A stretch of DNA of 64,000 bases from Lachnospiraceae bacterium UBA1712 (lineage in GTDB: Bacteria; Bacillota; Clostridia; Lachnospirales; Lachnospiraceae), in NCBI GenBank assembly GCA_002317175.1, contig DCJA01000001.1, positions 102,091 to 166,090 on the forward strand, given 5' to 3'. The notes below the pieces were generated by a model, which searched no databases, had not been told where the DNA came from, and was given only the letters and a program-made list of their open reading frames with translations. A program made the translations under genes and the position numbers. Below, piece after piece: positions 1-9,800 of the stretch (position 1 is its first letter; every line of letters begins with the position of its first letter).

Positions 1-470
1 CCAATATTAGCCAGAGACTTAGACATAGTTGATGTCATGCTCTTCATATAACTAACATTACTGCTAACACTTGAAGAAGACACTTTATTAGACTGATCAA
101 TCACACTGTTATAGCCATCAACAAACTTCTTTACAGCCGATGTCATATCTTCTTTCTTAATATCAGAGTTGTTCCATATATCAGAGGAAGCAAGATCCGA
201 AGCGACACTCTTTAAGGAATCGGCTTCAGAATTCAACTTTGTAAGGCCAGTCTTATCAACTGAATCAGCTAAACTGCTAACTTTATCTTTTGCTGAAGAA
301 CTACTGCTTACAGAAGAAAGCTTACTATCACTGTTATAATATGCCTTCATCAGCTTACCGTAGCTACCAGACTTAATCATAGCATAATCAGTCAGGCTAA
401 AGCCAACAGAGCTACTATTGCTGTTACTCAAACTGCTTATTAAAGAAGATACATTACTAAGATTACGCAT
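1..470 (-). CDS. Ser-rich protein, weakly FliD-like (partial, runs off left edge)
   Basis: This gene is cut by the window edge: 156 codons are present from an ATG at 470 and no stop is reached. A good ribosome site (GGAGGGAAG) lies just upstream. The product is very rich in serine and begins with MRNLSNVSSL. It carries the segment SLTDYAMIKSGSYGKLMKAYY and later a segment around AVKKFVDGYNSVID, which resembles the FVxxYN stretch seen near the start of flagellar cap (FliD-type) proteins. That resemblance is weak and local. It lies 29 nt after the 100-aa gene on the same strand, so it is probably the next gene of the surface ATPase operon. No signal peptide or membrane segment is visible. It could instead be an uncharacterised Lachnospiraceae protein family unrelated to flagella. 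Confidence 0.55.
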   Translation of the reverse strand, partial: MRNLSNVSSLISSLSNSNSSSVGFSLTDYAMIKSGSYGKLMKAYYNSDSKLSSVSSSSSAKDKVSSLADSVDKTGLTKLNSEADSLKSVASDLASSDIWNNSDIKKEDMTSAVKKFVDGYNSVIDQSNKVSSSSVSSNVSYMKSMTSTMSKSLANI

Positions 471-499
471 AAAGCTTCCCTCCATTTCTCTAATATTAA

Positions 500-802
500 C
501 TACATTCTATCACTTTCCTCAGAAAAAGGAAAGCCATTCCACATCATTTCATTCCACTTGGCATTTGTGGCTTCAAGATCCTTCTTTTGCATAATTCGAT
601 TTCTGTCAGATAAAATGGCAAGCATTTCATCCACAATTTCCTCTTCTGAAATCTTATTGTAATAGGACAAATAGCCAATCATTCTCTTTGCAGTAAAATC
701 AGTATTAAGATTTCTGGTTACGAGGTCGCAAAACGCTTCCTCGTAACCCTTATCTAACATAATATTATACAATCTAACACTCAGCTCTGATTTAGGCTTC
801 AT
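500..802 (-). CDS. Small hypothetical protein, operon member
   Basis: A 100-aa soluble, charged and probably all-helical protein that I do not recognise. It has no signal peptide or membrane segment. It starts only 2 nt after the stop of the 3731-aa giant gene, with GAAGG upstream of the ATG inside the end of that gene, so its translation is probably coupled to the giant. A trafficking, assembly or regulatory role for the surface ATPase complex is possible, but nothing in the sequence shows it. Confidence 0.65.
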   Translation of the reverse strand: MKPKSELSVRLYNIMLDKGYEEAFCDLVTRNLNTDFTAKRMIGYLSYYNKISEEEIVDEMLAILSDRNRIMQKKDLEATNAKWNEMMWNGFPFSEESDRM

Positions 803-804
803 AA

Positions 805-3800
805 CTATACCTTCATGTTATGCTTCTTCTTATAGAAGATACCTGCTCCAATACCAGAAAGAACTGCTACAATAGCCAAAAGATATAACCAGATTCCCTT
901 ATCTGCTTTCGTTTCAGTCTGTTCAGCATGATAATCTGATATTACCGAAAGATCCTTAACAGCCAGCCTTTCATTTTCAGAGTTATATGTTGGATCTGTC
1001 ATGTATTTGTTAATATCAACAATCTCATATGTTCCAGTAGCAGCATTATATACTACCATAAGAGTCTGTTCTGTCTTAACCGATTTATTACTTTCTGATT
1101 TTTCAGCACCTTCATTATTGTCAGCACTCTTATTATCAAGACTATCACTTACAATGTTTGACTCCAATGATGAACCATTAGCTGCTTCTTCAGACTGCTC
1201 TTTATCTTCTTCAGACTCAGCATCAGCATTGTCTTGTTTATCAGCCTTGCTATCCTTATCCTCCTGCTCAGATATTTCATCGTCAGAAGGAGCTTTTCCT
1301 GCCTCTTTTACATCTTCACCAGTAATATCGTCCTTATTCTTTTCCTTAACTCCGGAATCAGTTGAAACTTTATCCTCATCTCTAATAGCTGAACCAGCAG
1401 AAGCTCCAGTTGATGCTTCTTTTTCCATACCAGCACCAGAACCACTAACGTGCTTATCACCATTAGCCTTATCTGAACCAGAAGCAGAATTATTACCTTC
1501 TGCTGCAGGAGATACAACATTTTCAAAACCTGCTGATAGGCCTAAGCCCTCATTAGGCTTAACAGTTGTAGATCCACCCAATCCGTCTGCATCAGATTCC
1601 CCATCTGCTGTAGATAATCCTCCATCTGATAACTGTCCATCTGTTTTACCTTCAACAGGAGTTGTATTAGCATCCAAAGGTAAATCATAATTCAGTTTCT
1701 TATCATCTTCTTCAGCAGTATTTTTCTTACCAGCCTCATCTCTAAGTTTTGTATCATCCCCAGTTACTTCGCCAAGTTTAGCAACTTCCTTTTCACTATC
1801 AGGATCAAAATATGTTTCTTCATTCTTATTTGCCGGATCCACAACAAGACCTGTATTATAACCCATTACCATTGAGGCAAGTCTGTCTGGAGTAATTGCA
1901 AGATCAGCAACCTGCTTGTTAGCTGGATATGAAGCATACATATCTGCAAACTGAGACTTATCTCCCTCAAAATAAACCTTCAAATATTCACCAAGGTCCA
2001 TTGTATTCTCAACGGAATTATCAAACAGATACTCACCTGTCATATAGTTAAAGCCTACTATTCCACCATTAGCATACTGAACAAGTATGAATGGAGCTGT
2101 AGTATTAAGGTTATTCGTCATGTAGATAATGCCACTTCTCTTCATATCCTCAGGTGCATTAATAGCCTCTGACGAGTCTCCGTGATGCATATCCAGAATA
2201 TAGCCCTCATTGTCAATAACAGTACAATACTGATCACCATTCTTTGTATAGATAGCTACAGCATCCTTAACGTTATCAAAATCCTTATCAATAAGTTCCA
2301 TATCACTAGCCTGGCTTATCAGCAGCTGTCCCGAATTGGACATACCATCATAATCTGTATACATATGATAAGTTGAAACACTGATTCCATTAAGCACATA
2401 GTTCTGTAATGCTATGGTCTCAGCTAATTCCGAATCATAATCCTCTGCCTTAGGATTATTTAGACATTTAACTCCTTCTGTCACAGTTCTGATAGTTGAA
2501 TGACTATCCACATCAATTACTGTTCCATCGCCCATAAGAGCATGCCCATTATAAATTGAAAGATATTCACCAGCAGAGATTGTTGAAGAAGTATCAACAA
2601 TACGACTTTCATCGTCATCACCCTCAACAACAGTACTTCCTGTACCAGCTACCAGACCATCCTCATCAATATAATAATATTTGCTGCCATTAGTCATTAT
2701 ATAATGTCTAAGACTCGCTGCCTTGTATACCTCATCGCCAAGCTCAGTTAGATACATATCAGGATTATCAAAGATTGATTCCTCTGTGAAATCTTCAAGA
2801 TATCCCTCCTTTTGATAATCATAATGACCATCTTTAAAATATCCAACATCAGCATTTCCATAGCACAACTCAAGATTAGCCATGCCATCATATGAATATG
2901 TATATACACGCTGTCGAATAATCTGTCTGTCGACTACTTCGCCATTATACTTAAGTACATAATATCCACTATCGATAAGATCGCTACCAAATTCCAGATT
3001 AACTCTGTCGACATCCGAAAGATAGAGTATTCCATAATTATCAGCAGGCATCATTGACACGCCAAGCAAAGAGAAAGTCGTCGTTCTTTCAGGATAACCT
3101 GATGGGATTGGAACATTAATACCTTCACTTACCTGCTTGTTTGTAACATAATCATTAACCGAACTACCATCAGTTGAATATCTTACATGTGGCATATAGC
3201 TTATTCCAGCAGCCGAACAGTAAGAAGTATACGGTGCAGAAAGTGATGTTACATCCTTGGTCAAAATAACATATCTGTAGCTATTTCCAGCAAGAGTATT
3301 ACATTTCTTATAATCACTTCTGTTATTAAAATATAGCGAACGGTACATATTAGCACAGTCCATATTCGAAGTGGTTACAAGTCTGACATTCCACCAGTCG
3401 CGAGTTGCACCATCATCATAATTATACTGACCTAGTTTTGCTCCATTACCTGAAGAAGCATATCTATAGCCTGTCGAACCTGTTGTTTCACCAGCATAAT
3501 GAGCATATCTCATAATCTGGCCAGCATCATTTTTAAGATGTTCACTTACATTTCTTGCATATACAGGCGCATTTTCAGCCAGCATATCCAAAAGTTTGAC
3601 TCCATTTATCTGGGTATTTTCCCAGAACATTGTCTGTTTTGCAAACTTATCTCTGACAGCCGCTTCTGCAATATCTCTCTGCGAAGCAGTTGTAATCTGA
3701 GAACTATAGCCATCTCTGTTAGCTCTTCCTTCAAAACCATCCAGATTGCCCGCAAAGGCATAAGCATTAGATCCAGCAGATTTTACATATTCAGCAACCA

Positions 3801-6800
3801 TTAAATTACTAAAGGTATAAGCAGTTTCATTGGCAGATCCTGATACGCCTTTTTCACGACCATTGTCCAAATTATTGTCCTGCTTAGTTCCAAGAGAACC
3901 AATAAGACCACCCGCATAATCCCCAGTTGCTTCTACAGTACCTGCAAAGTAGTTTCTATAGAAATAAATTGAAGAGTAGTCTTTTCTAACACTTCCACTA
4001 ATTATGGCTTCACCATATCCATTAGCGTATCTGCCTACTATACCACCTGCATAATTCTTTGCGATAACATTAACATTACTGTAATTGTTCTGAGTGGTAC
4101 TTCCTGCCTGAAGTCCGATTACACCACCAACATAACGATTACCTTTGATATAATATGCGCTAAATGCCGAAGGAGAAGTAGATGGATCAATAGGATCCGC
4201 ATATGACGCACATGAAAGAACCTGATTAGTAGTGTGTCCAGTAATACCACCTACACCATCCATTCCATCTGCATTAGCCTCAATCACAATATTCTTTGTA
4301 ACTGAATAATATAAAGCTCCTGCGTTATAACCACAGATTCCTCCAAAACCTATCATGGATACATTCTTGTCAGCTTCCGCAATAAGTGAAGAATTCTCTA
4401 CATAACAGTAGTATAATGATGATCCTTCATAACCAGTCAGAATACCACATCTGTAGTGGTTAAATGCTTTTACCAGACAATTGTATACATCACAACGTCT
4501 AACATAATAACTGGTATATCCTGCTACAGAACCCATATACATATATGTGTCTTCTGGGTTCTTTATAATTCCAACATATGTATTAGTTACCTTTGTATTG
4601 GTTACATCCGTACACCTACCAAAGGCACCACCAATATAGTTACCATATCCCTTAACAACAACTCCATCTACACTGTGAGCTCTTGCATTAGCAGGATTCT
4701 CAGAATTATTACTATCAACAGATGTACCTAGTTCATAACCATTATAGTAAACAGAACAATAACCACATATACCACCAATATCATATGAATCTGTTGCATG
4801 AACCTGGGAAGGATCAAGCGAAATAACTGTTGATGAGTTAATAACTCTTCCATTCTCGTCATATTCAGAAGGTGTACCCTTGATTGAAATGTTATTCATA
4901 ATAGCGGAATTACCATTGGATTGTCTTGCAGCAGAATTCATACCTGCAATACCGCCAACACGATATCTGCATCCAGTTACAATCATATCCTCTGCACTGA
5001 TGTTTTCCATGGATCCAACCATATGTCCTACTACACCACCAACATAGTAGTCTCCATATACCTCAACGTTCTTTGCAGTTATATCTTTAAAAGAAGTACC
5101 ATAGTTGGAGTAGGCAACAAGACCACCCATAAAGGCTTTCTTAACCTTTCCCCTTGAATTAATCTCTATATTTTCAAGCGTAACATTTTCAACTTTACCG
5201 CCATACTGCCAAGATATTATGCCACCATAGTTGTTCTTTGCAGCCTCTACATAAATATCCTTAAAGCTCAGATTAGACAAAGTTCCTGCACTGGTACCAA
5301 CAATGCCCACACCTTCTCTTCCAGAGCTTTGCATATTTACGTTTTCAAAGCTGAAGTTGGAAAGTTCAGAGTTAACTCTGAATAAAAGGTTTGTAGATCC
5401 CGCTGTTATGGTAATACCTTTAAGTGTAATCCTATCCTTTCCTGAAGGAACACCTCTAAGTCGTCCAACCTTGGCATTAACCGCATAGCTTGCACCACCA
5501 CTAAAGTCAATATCAGCTACAACTCTGAAGTTTTCATAGTTACCAAAGTTGTTTGTCTCACCAAGATAATGATTCCAAGATGGAATATCCTTGATTTCAC
5601 CAAACATCATCAACGGTATTACAACAGGGGTATCATTAAAGGTAGAAGTACCTATAGTCTTTCCATCTTCAGATATATAACTTATCTTTGTAAGCGAATA
5701 GGTATCCAGGAAATGTTCCTGCTCTTTTTCTGGATAATAGAACACACGAAGTGCCAATTCACCATTTTCAGGAATAACAAGATCGGTAGTATGATTCTCA
5801 GAGTTCAAGCCATAATACTTCAAAAGCTCAATATTGGCTTCAGTAATCTTGTATCCTGCAGGTCCATTAATTGTAATTCTTATATAACCTTCATTTTCAT
5901 TAACATATACACCGGATACCGTTAACAGATCGTCAGTTCTTCTTAATTCAGTAATTCTGATATCAGGCTGGAAAGGCAGCAGTTTTGTACTCTCAAAATA
6001 ATAAAGTTTTGGAATTAATTCCTTTGAAACTTCACTATAATCAAACACATTATCCATATTAAGCAATGATGGATCTGTATATGTAGCCGGATCTGTAGCC
6101 TCTAAATAACTAATGAGTGTGTATGTAGGTTCAGTATCAATAAGATTACCTTCCTCATCCAAATGCTGTTCTGGCAAACCATTAATAAGCTGGAACTGCG
6201 AACCGCACATTGCACCATTTGAACCAGACATATATCCAATGGTATATGATACATTTTCAGATGTGACATTTACACAGTTTACATTACTATATGCTATACC
6301 AGAAAGATTATTTCTAGGGTTAATCAGGTTGTTAGTAAGTTTAAGCTGACCTACCATACCACCTACAGAATCCTGATAGCTGGTTACTTCAACATGACTG
6401 ATTGCATTCTTAATATCACATGTAACCTGATCGGATTCATAGTAGCCTACTATACCACCAATATTCTGACAACGTCCTATAGCTTCACCAGAAGCATATA
6501 CATTTTCAATAAGACCATAGCTTACACGTCCAACAATACCACCAATACCTTCAGCGCTCTTTACATCATTGGCCTGAATATCAAGCCCCGTTGTATAACA
6601 GTTAGAAATTTTCGCACTCGAAACATATCCAGCAATACCACCAATATAAGCAGTACTGTTTACATTCTTTCTCTCTGTATAGTTAATCTTCAAATTATTT
6701 ACACTACTATTCTGAAGAAAAGCTCCCGATTCAAGACGACAGGCAACACCTGCTACATAGCCATTTCCATTGAGTTCAATATTGCTCATATGAACATTGT

Positions 6801-9800
6801 CTATAGTTCCATAGAGCCTGTAAACAAAGCTCATGTAATCAGTAGGCATAGTATTCTTATAGTTATCAACACGAACATTCTTAATTGTTCCAGTTACATC
6901 CCAGAATACAGTCGCAAACTGAAGATAACTTGATCTTGCAAAAGAAATATTATTTAGGCTGTAACCATAATCGCAGTAGCTACCATCAGCATTCTTAACC
7001 TTTCCGCCATCAAGATTACCACTGTATACAACGTCCTTCGGAACCTGGATTCTGTCATAAGATACACCTGTAAAGTCAATATCATTAGCCAGTCTGGCAT
7101 TCTCTGTAGGAGCACATACAACATAGTCATACCATTCATCCGGATTATGTATTAATCGATAGAAATCAGCATTAATAATAGGCTTGATATATGTTTCTCC
7201 ATCGTAAGTTATAGTCTGACCAATTTTATTCAAACTACATTTAATGCTGTTTACTTCATATCTTGAATGATACTCTGTAGGATTATACAAAGTACCCATA
7301 ATAGTTGTAAAACCATCTTCTGAGACAGCACTATCCAAATCCAGATTTACGGAAAGATTCTCAACATTTAATTCAGTAATAACAGCATTTCTTGTATTAC
7401 TGAATCTAAACTTAACTGTAGCTTCTGTACCATCCTCGTTATAAGAAAGAACCTCAGAACTAAGTAATTCAACAATTCTTGTATTAGTTCTGCTAGGAAG
7501 TGGAACATACTCCTGCTGTGGCATTTCATCTGTAGACCAGATAACATGAGGATAATATCCAACCTCAACTGGCTGAACATCAAAATGCGATTCAAGAATA
7601 TCTGACTGCCATGCATAGTCATTGATATTTTCAAGTGATACTCTCTGCTGGTAAGAAGCCTTAATAAACTGAGTATTTGTCTCATTCCAATAACATACAT
7701 TTCTATATGACTTCTTATTAGTACCTGAAACAGATCCAATAATGTTTTCACCAGTTGGATCTATTGCAGATCCCATATTATTAACAGGTACACCTGTACT
7801 GTAAGCATTTCTAAGAGAACCTTCTCCCTTACCAACTACAGAACCATAATCAGTATGAGTAATATCCCTGTCAACAATGATGTTCACAGAACTGTAGACA
7901 TCATATATCTGTCCAGCACGTGTATTCTCACCTACAATCGCACCTACACATATACTTTCTTTGCTCTTTCCTCTTACAGTATTAATATCTACGCCATATA
8001 CATAACCATATCTGACAATACCCTGATTATCCGAGCAGACAAGTCCACCATGCTGATATATTGTAAATGGGAAATAACCAGTATCCATATCTGAATGAAT
8101 AACAAAGTTCTCAATAATACCACTTACAGTGTTGTATCGTGTTACTAAACCATAATACTCATTATCCAAGTTATATCCACCTGTGTAGTGAATATAAATA
8201 TCATGAATATGTCCATAGTTTCTGTTAGTTATAACACCTTTATCATAAATTCTGCTATTTGTAGTTGATTTACATTCAAGAACAAGGTTATACAACTCGC
8301 CCTTAGGTCCAATATTGTTAAACCAGCCATTAGAATTGGATGATTTTTCAAATGTAACCGTGAAGCCCTGGAAATCAATCTCTCCATTAAATGTACTTAC
8401 TGTATCCCCGGCTTCATTTTTAAGATCACATACCTTGCTATACTTCTTCTCAGCATCTGTTAATCCAGCTGGATACTCTGATTCAGGTATTGCTGAGCTG
8501 TTTCCAAAATCAAGATCGTTGATTACACAAAAACGTCCATTAGGATTATTTGCTGTATACTTACAGAATTCATAAGCGTTGGAGATGGTAATCATCTCGT
8601 CTTCTGTAGTAAATGTAAGCGTATCAAGAACCAGTTCCTTTTTATTGTAGTTAATATACAGAACTGCTTTATATGTATGATCACCCTTATCAACAATATA
8701 TGAATTGGTCTCATTTATCTGTAGCTCACTCAATACATAATCACCAAAACTTGTGTTATTGTATTGTGAAGTTATATCCACACCATCCCTATACAGTCTG
8801 ATGTAATATGGCATATTTGAACCAGACATAATCATAGCCTGATCAACAATATTTACGTGAAGGTTGGCATCAAGCTTGGTCTTATCCGCAGTCTTATCAA
8901 GTCCATAGAGTTTTATACTTCCCTTTATATCAATGATATCTTCAGTATAATACTCAAGAAGAATCTTATTGGATACATAAGTAGCGTTATCGTAACCCTC
9001 GTTATAATCTGGTGCAATAAAGGTAAGCCAATAATGTTTCTCAGGATCCAGGCCAGTTATTTCTTCAGAATAATAAACTGGATTACCTTCATCATCGTAC
9101 TGATTTTTAGTATATCTAATAGCTCTTACAAAGTTACGATTCTCATCGTAAAGAGTCATAATTACTTTTTCACTGGAAACGCCAGTTATAGATCCGTCTG
9201 GATCTGCAATATGAACATCAAAACGAAGCGTACCTCCGGCAAGAAGCAAGTTCTTTACGTCCACTGTGGCAGGTTCTCTCATAGTCTTAAAGTTGGTCCT
9301 AGAAAGAGTAACCTTCATCTCATATTTTTTGCCGTTATACCAGGCATATATCTTAGGTGTTATGACGTAATCAGTCATACTGTTTAGATAGTATGGACAA
9401 CTATCTCCTACAGTTTTCATACTTGCATCAAAATATTTTGCATCCATCATTACAGACTTTACAGAATATTCTGTTGCAGGCTGAGTTCCACCTTCGTTAC
9501 TGTTATAATACTGAGGATTTCCATCTGCATCATGATAATAACCTGTAAAATTATTAAGCATGGTCTCATCAAAAATCAGCTTTGAATGAGTTCCTGGCTC
9601 ATATCCTTTTCCAGTGTCAATATCAAATTCAATATCACTTAACAATCTTGTAAGAACATCATTGGTCTTAGTTGTATTAAGTGTGTAAAGTATATTAGCT
9701 GAATGAGCTGTAATATTTGTAATATCTGTCTGTATATATATATTACCTAAAGAAGATAGTGTAGCTGATCTAAAATTGAAGCTTGCAAGTGGATCATGTC

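Noticed and set aside
830..900. LPXTG sortase signal at the end of the 3731-aa protein
   Set aside because: The C-terminal helix and basic tail look sortase-like, but no LPXTG or close variant precedes the helix.
1001..1690. A 229-codon open frame on the plus strand, rich in Ser and Leu
   Set aside because: It is antisense to the acidic low-complexity linker of the giant gene, has no ribosome site, and its composition simply mirrors that linker.
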